From the NCBI GenBank assembly GCA_020846195.1, contig JADLEJ010000015.1, forward strand, positions 1-56,387: a stretch of 56,387 nt of DNA, read 5' to 3'. The DNA comes from Nitrospira sp. (GTDB taxonomy: Bacteria; Nitrospirota; Nitrospiria; Nitrospirales; Nitrospiraceae). The first letter of the stretch is position 1. The number at the start of each line of letters is the position of its first letter. A program made the position numbers and the translations under genes. Of the stretch, positions 17,913-26,703 are shown one piece after another. The notes under the pieces are model-generated. The model did not search any database, had not been told where the DNA came from, and saw nothing but the letters and a program-made list of their open reading frames with translations.

Positions 17913-18731
17913 CTAAAAGATGGCTTTGACAAGCTCAAGAATACTGCGCTGCATATCCGCATCGTCGGTAATCGGCCGGGCGATAGCCACGTCGCAGGCC
18001 TGCGCGGGCGCGACCCCCTGCCGGATCAATGTTCCGGCATAGATCAGCAACCGGGTGCTCACGCCCTCTTCCAACCCGTGATTCTTGAGGTTGCGGACTT
18101 TCCCGCCGAGCTTCACCAGCTTCTCCGCGATCTCGCGGCTCACACCGGCCTCTCGCTCCACCACCGTCGTTTCAACGGCAGGGGAGGGATAGTCGAACTC
18201 AATCGCCATGAACCGCTGCTTGGTGCTTTGCTTCAGATCTTTTAAGACGCTCTGGTAACCGGGGTTGTAGGAGATCACCAGCATGAAGTCGTCCGCCGCC
18301 TCGACGATCTGGCCCTTCTTTTCGATCGGCAGCACCCGGCGGTCATCGCTGAGCGGATGGATGATCACCGTCGTGTCCTTCCGCGCCTCGACCACTTCGT
18401 CGAGATAGACGATCGCGCCGTGCTTCACCCCAATCGTCAGCGGACCGTCCGCCCATACGGTTTCCTGCCCCTTCAGCAAATAGCGCCCGACGAGGTCGGA
18501 TGCCGTTAGGTCTTCATGGCACGCCACCGTAATCAACGGCCGGCCTAACTTGTGGGCCATGTGCTGGACGAACCGGGTCTTCCCGCAGCCGGTCGGCCCT
18601 TTGAGCATCACCGGCATCTTGCTCTTGGCGGCGATGGTAAACAGGCCGACCTCGCCGCGCACTTCGGCGTAGAACGGCTCCCGGTCGATGCGGTAGGCCT
18701 GAATATCGAGTTCTCGTCCTGACTGGCTCAT
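17913..18731 (-). CDS. MoxR-type AAA+ ATPase of the CbbQ/NorQ/NirQ family
   Basis: CbbQ/NorQ are hexameric AAA+ ATPases that with a VWA partner remodel metalloenzymes. The 272-residue protein has Walker A GPTGCGKT (45-52), Walker [11 protein letters not shown], sensor-like ISYNPGYQS, the arginine-finger region STKQRF and the CbbQ C-terminal domain with [14 protein letters not shown]. The partner VWA gene is at 12173-15199 on the same strand but seven genes away in the same orientation or interrupted by two plus-strand genes, so they are not one operon. The client enzyme is unknown. Confidence 0.9.
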   Translation of the reverse strand: MSQSGRELDIQAYRIDREPFYAEVRGEVGLFTIAAKSKMPVMLKGPTGCGKTRFVQHMAHKLGRPLITVACHEDLTASDLVGRYLLKGQETVWADGPLTIGVKHGAIVYLDEVVEARKDTTVIIHPLSDDRRVLPIEKKGQIVEAADDFMLVISYNPGYQSVLKDLKQSTKQRFMAIEFDYPSPAVETTVVEREAGVSREIAEKLVKLGGKVRNLKNHGLEEGVSTRLLIYAGTLIRQGVAPAQACDVAIARPITDDADMQRSILELVKAIF

Positions 18732-18822
18732 AGCTGATCCATTCTACAGTGGAATATTTTGGGGCACGATAAACGGAACCGAGGGGGAAGATCAAGCCAA
18801 TCGAACGGGTCGGATGGCCCGG

Positions 18823-21800
18823 CTAGGCCACCTTCGCACCGTCCAACACCTCGCGGACCTTCTGGACCAGCACGTTCGGGGTAAACGGCTTTTGGAGAAA
18901 CGCCGTGTCCCGCTTGATCCCGCCTTGCGCAAAGACAGGATGATCGGGATAGCCCGACATATACAGCACTTTGATTTCCGGCCGGACCGACGTGAGCTTT
19001 TCCGCGACTTCCGGCCCGCTCATCTGCGGCATCACCACATCGGTCAGCAAGAGGTGAATCGGGCCGAGATGCCGGGTGCCGGTCAGCAAGGCTTCGATGC
19101 CATGGCGGGCTTCCAGCACCGTATAGCCGTGCAACCGCAGCGTCTCATGAACCAACCCCCTCACCGCCGGTTCATCCTCGACAAGCAAAATCGTCTCGCG
19201 CCCATGCACGCGATCGGCATTCGCGGAAGCCGCCTGGCCGCTCTGCGCCACGCCATCCACTCGTGGAAAGAAGATCTTAAACGTCGTGCCCTTATCGATC
19301 TTGCTCTCGACCCCGATCGTGCCACCGCTTTGCTTCACAATGCCGTAGACCGTGGACAAGCCCAGCCCGGTGCCTTTCCCCTTCGCCTTCGTGGTGAAAA
19401 ACGGTTCAAAGAGATGCGACTGCGTCTCCTCGCTCATGCCCTGCCCGGTGTCCTTGACGGCCAGCAGCACATAGTCGCCTGGCTCAAGCGGCATCGTCTC
19501 GCGGCGCGGGCCCTTGCCGATCGAAACATTCCGCGTTTCAACGGTCAACCGGCCGCCGGTCGGCATCGCGTCGCGGGCATTCACCGCCAGATTCATCACA
19601 ATCTGCTCGATCTGCCCAGGATCCGCCTTGATGGCTCCGAGGCTCTGTTCCAATTCAGAACAAAGCTCAATGATATCCTCACCCAACAGACGCCGCAGCA
19701 TCCCGTCCATATTCAGGACGATCGCGTTCAGATCGACCACTTTCGTCGCGACAAATTGGCGGCGGCTGAAGGCCAGGAGCTGGCTCGTCAGGCCAGCCGC
19801 GCGATCCGCGGCTTTTTTGACCTCTTCCATCTCGCGCTTGGCCGGATCGCTGGCGCCCAGACGCCCCAGGATCAACTCGCTGTACCCCCGAATCACCGTC
19901 AGCAAGTTATTGAAGTCGTGCGCGACGCCGCCGGCGAGCCGCCCAACCGCCTCCATCTTTTGCGATTGCCGGAGCTGCGCTTCGGTCTGCTGCAGCGCGT
20001 CTTCCGCTTTCGTGCGCTCGCCGAACTGGCCGATTTTGAGCCCGATATCCGTGACCATTTTCAACAGCTCGTCGTCCGGCTCCCGCACATACCGGCTGAA
20101 GAACTCAATGACCCCCTCAATCTCGCCGGCGATGCGAATCGGGAATCCAAACCCGCCGTGCAACCCGACCTGAGCCGCCACCTCGGTCCGAAGGAATTGA
20201 GCGTCCAGCGCGACATCCACGATCCAACAAGGCTGGCCGCTCGCCAAAATCCGCCCCGGCAACCCTTCCCCCGACGCGAACGACTGATGCCATGCCGCTA
20301 ATGAAAACTCATCGCCTTGAAACGCCGGAGACTGCCATTGATCCAAGCACCGCAGCACATTGGTCTGTTTATCGAACCGCCAGAACAACCCGAGATCCCA
20401 GTCCAGGCTTTCGCCGACCGCCTGAACGATCTTGGGCACGGCTCCTTCCAATGTCGAGGATTCGGACAAGACCCGGGTGACGGCATATTGCGACGCCAGC
20501 CGGCGCTCAGCCTTCCGCCGGTCGGTGATGTCGCGGACGAATGCGCTGAAAATATACGCTTCGCCGATCCGGGCCGGCGACACGGACAACTCCACTGGGA
20601 ACTCCCGCCCGTCGCGATGACGCGCCGTGATTTCGATCCGGCGATTGAGAATCGGCCCGACGCCGGTCCGGAGAAACTCGCGAATCCCCTGGACATGCGC
20701 CGCGCGGTCCTGTTCGGGGATGACCGTCTCCGACAAAATCCGCCCCAGCACTTCATCGCGCGACCAGCCGAAAATCGCCGTGGCCTGGGCATTCCAATCG
20801 GTAATGACGCCCGCCGCATCGATGGTAATCACCCCGTCGAGCGCCGTATCGACGATGGCGCGATTCCGCTCCTGGCTCTGGAGCAGCGCGGCTTCAGCCG
20901 CGCGCGCCCAGGCGCTCTCCTGCTGAGCCTGGCGGTACTCCGCCCGCAGCCGCACCGTCGACCACAGCAGCAACATCAACAGCGGGAACCAGATAACCAG
21001 CGCCGCGACACCGATCTTCCAAAGCACGCCGGAGCGGATCGGCATCAGAATCGCGTCGCGGTCGATCCGCACCAGCACCGTCCAGCCCAGGCCGTGAAAA
21101 TCTCCATAGCCCTTTGTCGCCGCATAGCCCGTCACCACCTGCGCATGCCGGCGGAAATGTTCTTCGACCACATAGCCCGGCTCTCCCGTCTGGCTCAGCT
21201 TCGCGGAGGGCAGCTCCAACTCAAGCAGATTGATCGGTTCGAGCAACGGGGCCTTCGAATCGACAAACACCTCGCCTGACTTCGCGAGCATCTGATATTC
21301 AACCGCTCCACCGAACCCCTCGCGCCGTTGAAGCGATCGGATAGTCCGCGTCGTCACATCTTCCAGCACCGGCACAGCCACTCGCGTGGTGACCGCCCCT
21401 AAGAAGGTTCCGTCGGCATCGAAAAGCGGCGCCGTAAAGGCCACCATGCCCACCTCATGATCGGCCTCAGGCCGCACCACGTCCCCCACCAGGCCCCGTC
21501 GAGACTCGCGCGCGCTCCGAAACCACTCGCTCTGGCTGAAATCCTGCCCGACCAGGGTCTCTTCCGTTGAGGCGATCATGATGCCCTGCGGATCCGTGAC
21601 ACCCAGCCAGTGATACATCGGCGCGTAGGCCGTCTTCATCCAAGCCAAGTAGCTGCCGAGGTACTGCCGGTCAGGCGAACGAAGCGCCGTGCCATGGGCC
21701 ATCATGTTCACATCGCCATAGCGCTCGAACAGCAACCGGTCCAAATTATCCGACACTTCCGCCGCCGCGAGCGTCAACTGCTCGCCCGCAGCCCAGACCA

Positions 21801-21933
21801 ACCGCCGCTCGACATACCGCACCAACAACGCCCCGATGCCGAGCGCGAGAATCGTGACCAAGACAATCAGAACCGGAAGCCACCCATAGCGGCGTGAGGA
21901 CTGCATGAGAGGCGATGCGACAGGAAAACTCAT
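18823..21933 (-). CDS. Hybrid sensor histidine kinase (Cache-PAS-GAF-HisKA-HATPase-REC)
   Basis: A 1036-residue inner-membrane sensor. Order: N-terminal TM, periplasmic Cache-type domain (about 40-310; ITDPQGIMIAS-like GVTDPQG), a second TM (WKIGVAALVIWFPLLMLLLW), PAS (VDTALDGVITIDAAG), GAF, HisKA with phospho-His in GGVAHDFNNLL near 670, HATPase (NARDAMPTGG; GTGLGLSTVYGIV) and a C-terminal receiver with Asp in LLLTDVVMPQ near 963. The start ATG at 21933 overlaps the upstream stop by 4 bp (ATGA), which indicates translational coupling to the YkgJ-DUF2156 gene. No separate response regulator lies beside it. Confidence 0.93.
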   Translation of the reverse strand: MSFPVASPLMQSSRRYGWLPVLIVLVTILALGIGALLVRYVERRLVWAAGEQLTLAAAEVSDNLDRLLFERYGDVNMMAHGTALRSPDRQYLGSYLAWMKTAYAPMYHWLGVTDPQGIMIASTEETLVGQDFSQSEWFRSARESRRGLVGDVVRPEADHEVGMVAFTAPLFDADGTFLGAVTTRVAVPVLEDVTTRTIRSLQRREGFGGAVEYQMLAKSGEVFVDSKAPLLEPINLLELELPSAKLSQTGEPGYVVEEHFRRHAQVVTGYAATKGYGDFHGLGWTVLVRIDRDAILMPIRSGVLWKIGVAALVIWFPLLMLLLWSTVRLRAEYRQAQQESAWARAAEAALLQSQERNRAIVDTALDGVITIDAAGVITDWNAQATAIFGWSRDEVLGRILSETVIPEQDRAAHVQGIREFLRTGVGPILNRRIEITARHRDGREFPVELSVSPARIGEAYIFSAFVRDITDRRKAERRLASQYAVTRVLSESSTLEGAVPKIVQAVGESLDWDLGLFWRFDKQTNVLRCLDQWQSPAFQGDEFSLAAWHQSFASGEGLPGRILASGQPCWIVDVALDAQFLRTEVAAQVGLHGGFGFPIRIAGEIEGVIEFFSRYVREPDDELLKMVTDIGLKIGQFGERTKAEDALQQTEAQLRQSQKMEAVGRLAGGVAHDFNNLLTVIRGYSELILGRLGASDPAKREMEEVKKAADRAAGLTSQLLAFSRRQFVATKVVDLNAIVLNMDGMLRRLLGEDIIELCSELEQSLGAIKADPGQIEQIVMNLAVNARDAMPTGGRLTVETRNVSIGKGPRRETMPLEPGDYVLLAVKDTGQGMSEETQSHLFEPFFTTKAKGKGTGLGLSTVYGIVKQSGGTIGVESKIDKGTTFKIFFPRVDGVAQSGQAASANADRVHGRETILLVEDEPAVRGLVHETLRLHGYTVLEARHGIEALLTGTRHLGPIHLLLTDVVMPQMSGPEVAEKLTSVRPEIKVLYMSGYPDHPVFAQGGIKRDTAFLQKPFTPNVLVQKVREVLDGAKVA

Positions 21934-23441
21934 GGCTGTAACGGACTCACAATCCAACTCTCGATGGCCGCCACGGGATGGTACGCGAGCTTGGCGGCTC
22001 GAAGGCCGGGCAGACCGGCATCGTCCATGGCATTGATATACTCAGCGCCGCCGTGGCGCGCGACGCGACAGGTCTCGCGAAACAGATACTGCGCCAAACC
22101 GGGCACGGATCGGTCGGCGACTTCGACCAGCACCGCAAATGTTTCAGACGCAAGCTGGTAGCCGAACGTATACCCCATCACCCGGTCCTGCACACAGGCC
22201 ACCGTGCCGGCGAGTCCCTGCCGGTCGCCCAGCTCCCAGACCAGCTCATGCGCCGCTTCGGCATCCTCGAGAAGAAATTGCCCCATCGCATCCAGCTGCC
22301 CCGATTGCTTCTGCGACACCCATCGGTGGAATAGATCGCGGCACGCAGGCCGGTCGGCTGCCCTATACGGGCGGAGTGCGACCGATGCCGTCCGCTCGAC
22401 TCGATTGCATAGCGCGCGTTGCGCCTTATAGGCATCTCCGGCGAGCTGCGCCAGCGAGCCGGCCCGGTACAGATAGTCCGGGGATTTGCCCGACCAGTGC
22501 AGCCGGCTGCCAGTGAGACGCGCCTTCTGACGATCCGTCACATTCTCGATCCGGCTGACCGGGGAACCGTGATTCCATCGATGCAAATCGGCTAACCCCT
22601 CCTCGACCGACTCTTCGAACAACCTTGCCCCAAGCGGAGGCAGCGGCATAAACCACCCATCGGGAGAATGGGCGAACAGGAAGAATACTCCATCCCGCTC
22701 CATCCACCAATAGGGCAATGTCGTCGTCCATATATAGTGATACACAAAGGCGTAGGCCGCTAGTGCCTCATGGTCCAGACATTCGGACCTTTCCAACGCC
22801 GCTTTCATCCGAGGCGCATCTTCCAGTCGCAGCGGACGGAGGCGCGAGTCCGGCGGCAAATCCACTTGATGGAGACGCAGCCGGCCCGTCACCTCCGGGA
22901 GCGAGGCGAGCACGATCACATCCTCCTGGAACCTCCCAATGAGACGCGGATTGTCCGCAAGAACCCGGAGCGTGGCCTCCTGCTGAAGCAGTGCCTGAAC
23001 CTGCTCGGCATGCCGACGAATCTCTCCGGGAACAGCCTCCCGCATAAAGGGGCACTTGGTATCCCATCCCAGCTCGATCTGTGAGCCATCGGCGCTCCAC
23101 ATCAGCGCCAGCGGATAGAGATGGCAATCGAGCGGCCGCTGTTCGTAGATGCCGCAATGCGACGTTGCCGGATCGAAAGCAGGACAGAGATAACCATCGC
23201 TCTCCACGTCTTTGACCAGCGCAATCTGAGAGCCGGCGGGATCGATAAACAGCGCGGGCGATAATCCCCGCGCCACCGCAGCCCCGATTTCACCCCGCGT
23301 AAAGTAGGGGCGCAGAAAACTATCCGACTCGGGAAACCGGCAACAGACATCGCAGCGCAGGCACACCGAGCCGGGAACGAACTGGGGCAGTGGGTTGGAC
23401 AGGCTCACGTGCGAGTTGAACTCCAACAGATCAAGCGCCAT
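21930..23441 (-). CDS. Fusion of YkgJ-type cysteine cluster domain and DUF2156 (GNAT-like) domain
   Basis: A 503-residue soluble protein. The N-terminal about 130 residues hold the YkgJ cysteine cluster: Cys27, Cys30, Cys33-Cys34 and later CPAFD, CGIYEQRPLDCHLYPL and TKCPF, which bind a metal or Fe-S cluster. The C-terminal about 290 residues resemble DUF2156, the GNAT-like domain of phosphatidylglycerol lysyltransferases (WSGKSPDYLYR, INAMDDAGLPGLRAAKLAYHP). I do not know a characterised protein with this combination. It is translationally coupled to the following hybrid kinase, which suggests a signalling or aminoacyl-transfer link. The function is unknown. Confidence 0.82.
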   Translation of the reverse strand: MALDLLEFNSHVSLSNPLPQFVPGSVCLRCDVCCRFPESDSFLRPYFTRGEIGAAVARGLSPALFIDPAGSQIALVKDVESDGYLCPAFDPATSHCGIYEQRPLDCHLYPLALMWSADGSQIELGWDTKCPFMREAVPGEIRRHAEQVQALLQQEATLRVLADNPRLIGRFQEDVIVLASLPEVTGRLRLHQVDLPPDSRLRPLRLEDAPRMKAALERSECLDHEALAAYAFVYHYIWTTTLPYWWMERDGVFFLFAHSPDGWFMPLPPLGARLFEESVEEGLADLHRWNHGSPVSRIENVTDRQKARLTGSRLHWSGKSPDYLYRAGSLAQLAGDAYKAQRALCNRVERTASVALRPYRAADRPACRDLFHRWVSQKQSGQLDAMGQFLLEDAEAAHELVWELGDRQGLAGTVACVQDRVMGYTFGYQLASETFAVLVEVADRSVPGLAQYLFRETCRVARHGGAEYINAMDDAGLPGLRAAKLAYHPVAAIESWIVSPLQP

Positions 23442-23599
23442 GGCGGCCCCATCATACGATGGGCTTGCCCATCGAGCAAGGAACGACCGCGCGGCGCATC
23501 GTCGATCGCTCTCTCAGCACCCTCCGCTTCCATGATCGATCGACCACAAGGGCCAGCACGATACGAGCGCCCCTTGTCCGCTTCTGACCCCCATGGTAG

Positions 23600-23614
23600 C
23601 ATCTGCGACAGATG
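23600..23614. promoter_or_regulatory. Palindrome in divergent intergenic region
   Basis: CATCTG-CGA-CAGATG is a perfect inverted repeat 49 bp upstream of the ATP-grasp-like start and between two divergent genes. It is the size and symmetry of a dimeric regulator site; no protein is identified. Confidence 0.35.
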
Positions 23615-23662
23615 TCCTTGATATCCTGACACTCGCACAGGTCTTTACTAAAGGATCGCTCT

Positions 23663-25111
23663 TTGGCCCACACACCGTCACCCTGTTCGTCTCTAGCGCC
23701 AGACCTCGCCATCCACCGCTGTGCCGATATACACGCGCAGCTCGAAGCGGCCGGCCTCTTTGCCTCGGATGCCGCCCCGCTGGCCACGAACTCCTGGCGC
23801 GTCAGCCCTTGTCCGCTCGTCCTCTCTCCTGAACAGATCGCCTTCTTTACTAAACTGGGCCCTCAGCTCCTGGCTTTCTACCGGGCTCACAACCGCCTAT
23901 ATCTCGACAGCGTGAAAGGCACTCAGCCGAAGTGGGTCGCGCAGTACCTCGACCAGGGCAAACCCGACGCCTTGATCGCCTATAGCCGCATGAAGCGTTT
24001 CCGAAATGAGCTGCCCGCGGTGATTCGCCCGGATGTCATTCCCACCCAGGACGGCATGGTCATTACCGAACTGGATTCGGTCCCCGGCGGAATCGGCCTG
24101 ACGGCCTGCCTCTCCTCCATCTATAGCGGACTCGACGACCGGCCGCTGCCGCTCATCGGCGGCCGCGACGGCATGGTGCGCGGGTTTGCCGCTATGTTGC
24201 AGGCGGTCCGGCACGAGCGAACCGGCTGCATTGCAATCGTCGCTTCGGAAGAGGCCAAAGAATACCGGCCGGAACTGACCTGGCTAGCCGGCCGGCTGCG
24301 CGAACAGGGCCTGCCCGCCTACTGCGTCGAACCGAAGGAGATCCACTTCACCGAAGAAGGCTTGCGGCTTCGCACGGCCACCGGCGAAGAACCCATCGCC
24401 GTGCTCTACCGGTTTTACGAACTATTCGATCTCTTGAATATCCCGAAGGCCGAGTTGATCCAGTACGCCGCCAAAAAAGAATTGGTGGCGGTCACCCCGC
24501 CCTATAAACCGGCATTGGAAGAAAAGTCGGCCTTTGCGCTCCTGCACCACCCGGTGCTCCGGCCATTCTGGGAAAAGGAACTCGGCGAGGCCACCCTGCT
24601 GGACCTGACGACGATCATGCCGCGCACCTGGCTGCTCGACCCGGCGCCGATTCCGCCGAGCGCCACCATTCCCGGGCTGCACATGGGTGGCCGCGCCGTC
24701 ACCAATTGGCGCGATCTCGCCGCCGCCACGCAAAAAGAACGGCATTACGTCGTCAAGCCGTCGGGCTTTTCCGAACTGGCCTGGGGCAGTCGGGGCGTGT
24801 CCGTCGGGCACGATCTCCCGCAGACCGAATGGACCGCGGCTCTCGATCAGGCCCTCGCGTCGTTTCCGACGACGCCGTACATTCTTCAGGAATTCCACAA
24901 GGGCCGCATCTACGAACTCGACTACTGGGATCAGGCGGCGAACCAGCTGGTAAAAATGAACGGCCGCGCGCGCCTGTCGCCCTACTACTTTGTCGCCGAC
25001 GGCCACGTTGAACTGGCCGGAATCCTGGCCACGGTCTGCTCCGCGGAAAAGAAAATTATCCATGGGATGAAAGACGCCATCATGGTCCCCTGCGCACTAC
25101 CGCACGCGTAA
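23663..25111 (+). CDS. ATP-grasp-like protein of unknown function
   Basis: A 482-residue soluble protein. Parts look like an ATP-grasp fold: a central ELDSVPGGIGLT segment, HYVVKPSGFSELAWGSRGVSVG (resembling the KP-x(4-8)-G-S-G-V ATP loop) and YILQEFHKGRIYELDYWD, similar to the metal/ATP-binding strand of carboxylate-amine ligases. Glutathionylspermidine-synthase-like proteins are a possible comparison. The proposed start is TTG at 23663, preceded by AAAGGA; no ATG lies nearby in frame. The gene runs towards the downstream operon but is separated by 74 bp. Substrate unknown. Confidence 0.72.
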   Translation: MAHTPSPCSSLAPDLAIHRCADIHAQLEAAGLFASDAAPLATNSWRVSPCPLVLSPEQIAFFTKLGPQLLAFYRAHNRLYLDSVKGTQPKWVAQYLDQGKPDALIAYSRMKRFRNELPAVIRPDVIPTQDGMVITELDSVPGGIGLTACLSSIYSGLDDRPLPLIGGRDGMVRGFAAMLQAVRHERTGCIAIVASEEAKEYRPELTWLAGRLREQGLPAYCVEPKEIHFTEEGLRLRTATGEEPIAVLYRFYELFDLLNIPKAELIQYAAKKELVAVTPPYKPALEEKSAFALLHHPVLRPFWEKELGEATLLDLTTIMPRTWLLDPAPIPPSATIPGLHMGGRAVTNWRDLAAATQKERHYVVKPSGFSELAWGSRGVSVGHDLPQTEWTAALDQALASFPTTPYILQEFHKGRIYELDYWDQAANQLVKMNGRARLSPYYFVADGHVELAGILATVCSAEKKIIHGMKDAIMVPCALPHA

Positions 25112-25185
25112 CGTGCGCACCGCTCCCTTTTCCCCCAAATGCCTCATTCCACTTTGACTGTTTTCCATGGTAGCCTAAGACCATT

Positions 25186-25431
25186 ATGGCGCTGACGCTC
25201 TATCATGTGGAATGGTGTCCCGACTGCAAAGCCGTCCGCAACAAGCTGGCGGAACTTGGAGTCCCCTATACCGGCGTCATCGTGCCGGATATCCGCCCAA
25301 TGCGGAAAATCGTCCATGAGGTCTCGGGCCAGTATTATGTGCCCGTGCTGATAGACGGAGACAGCGTCTTGACCGAGACGCACGACATCTTGGCCCACCT
25401 CGACAGCCACTATGCCAAGACATCTTCCTAA
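25186..25431 (+). CDS. Glutaredoxin-like thiol protein (CPDC)
   Basis: An 81-residue thioredoxin-fold protein: beta strand TLYHVEWCPDC with a CxxC active site (Cys11 and Cys14), the cis-proline region YYVPVLIDGDSVLTETHDIL, and a final helix. It resembles glutaredoxins and the N-terminal domain of glutathione transferases. It is probably a cytosolic thiol oxidoreductase. It heads the plus-strand gene run that continues into the lysine aminomutase-like gene 90 bp later. Confidence 0.85.
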   Translation: MALTLYHVEWCPDCKAVRNKLAELGVPYTGVIVPDIRPMRKIVHEVSGQYYVPVLIDGDSVLTETHDILAHLDSHYAKTSS

Positions 25432-25521
25432 ATCCTCGATGCAACCTGGCGTTCCCACACGATCGGCGGCAGGGTGCGTCCGCCCCTATCGCCAGCGGTT
25501 TCATCTCTTACACAGGAGGCC

Positions 25522-26703
25522 ATGACGCCCGTGGAGGAATGGAGACGGATACTCGCGGAAAGCATCGTAAAGCCCAAAGATCTGGCCGACCGATTCGGAC
25601 TCGACGAGAAAGAAATAGAAGCCATCGTCGGTCCGTACCCCATGCGGATCACCCCGACCGTCCTCGGAACGATGAAAGAAAAAGGCGATGCCATCTGGAA
25701 GCAGGTGGTTCCGGAAATCGCGGAGCTGGACGATATCGACGCAGAAGACGATCCCCTCGAAGAAGATCTGATGAGTCCGGTGCCCCACCTGGTCCACCGG
25801 TATCCCGACCGCGTTCTCCTCATGGTCACCAACCAATGTCCGATCTACTGCCGCTTCTGCACTAGAAAACGGCTGGTGGGCAAACCAGGCTTTCTGAAGC
25901 AGGGCGAGCTGGATCGCGCCATCGCCTACCTGCGCGAACATACCGAAGTCCGGGACGTCATCCTCTCGGGCGGCGATCCGCTGCTGCTCCCCGACCACTT
26001 GCTGGACCGTATTCTGAAGGCCCTGCGGACAATCCCTCATTTGGAACTCATTCGCATCGGGTCCCGCGTGCCGGGCACATTGCCGCAGCGGATTACGGCA
26101 AGGCTCTGCGAGATCGTGAAGAAGTATCACCCGATTTATATGAACCTGCATTTCAATCATCCCGACGAGTTGACGCCCGAGGTAAAGGCCGCCTGCGGCA
26201 TGCTGGCGGATACCGGCGTGCCGCTCGGCGCGCAAACCGTCCTCCTGAAAGGGGTGAACGACGACCCGGAAATTATGAAACGCCTGGTGCATCAGTTGCT
26301 CCTGGCGCGGGTCAAGCCCTATTATCTCTACCAGGCGGACTTGACGAAGGGGACGAACCATTTCCGCACGACCGTGGAAACCGGACTGAACATCATCAAG
26401 GCGCTGCAGGGCCATACCAGCGGCATGGCCGTGCCGCACTTCGTCATCGACGCGCCCGGCGGAGGCGGAAAGATTCCGCTGTTGCCCAGCGACTATCTCG
26501 TCGACTTGGATGAGGATGGGGCCGTGCTCCGGAACTACGAACGCAAGACCTTCCACTATCCGCAACCGAAATCCGGCCGCGAGTTGCCGATGGTCGGCGC
26601 CCGCTCCGGGTTCGACTACGACGCAAGCGAAAACAGTTACCCCGATCGCGACGGGTTCGCCTCGTGGGGCAACAGTTGCGGGGGCAATACGGACGAGCTG
26701 TGA
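25522..26703 (+). CDS. Radical SAM lysine 2,3-aminomutase family protein
   Basis: The family uses a 4Fe-4S cluster, S-adenosylmethionine and PLP to move an amino group on lysine or related substrates. The 393-residue protein has CPIYCRFC (Cys106, Cys110, Cys113), TRKR, DVILSGGDPLLL and a KamA-like C-terminal part with GAQTVLLKGVND, KPYYLYQADL and PHFVIDAPGGGGK. An AGGAGG lies just 2 nt before the ATG at 25522; the GTG at 25531 has better spacing and may be the true start. No beta-lysine acetyltransferase (ablB) follows, so osmolyte synthesis is not supported. The product is unresolved. Confidence 0.87.
   Translation: MTPVEEWRRILAESIVKPKDLADRFGLDEKEIEAIVGPYPMRITPTVLGTMKEKGDAIWKQVVPEIAELDDIDAEDDPLEEDLMSPVPHLVHRYPDRVLLMVTNQCPIYCRFCTRKRLVGKPGFLKQGELDRAIAYLREHTEVRDVILSGGDPLLLPDHLLDRILKALRTIPHLELIRIGSRVPGTLPQRITARLCEIVKKYHPIYMNLHFNHPDELTPEVKAACGMLADTGVPLGAQTVLLKGVNDDPEIMKRLVHQLLLARVKPYYLYQADLTKGTNHFRTTVETGLNIIKALQGHTSGMAVPHFVIDAPGGGGKIPLLPSDYLVDLDEDGAVLRNYERKTFHYPQPKSGRELPMVGARSGFDYDASENSYPDRDGFASWGNSCGGNTDEL

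Noticed and set aside
12173..18731. Assigning the MoxR-VWA pair as RuBisCO activase (CbbQO)
   Set aside because: No RuBisCO gene is present here, and the pair is not adjacent; only the family resemblance is supported.
18814..20301. A 495-codon open frame antisense to the hybrid kinase
   Set aside because: It mirrors the kinase coding sequence, with no RBS and no recognisable motifs.
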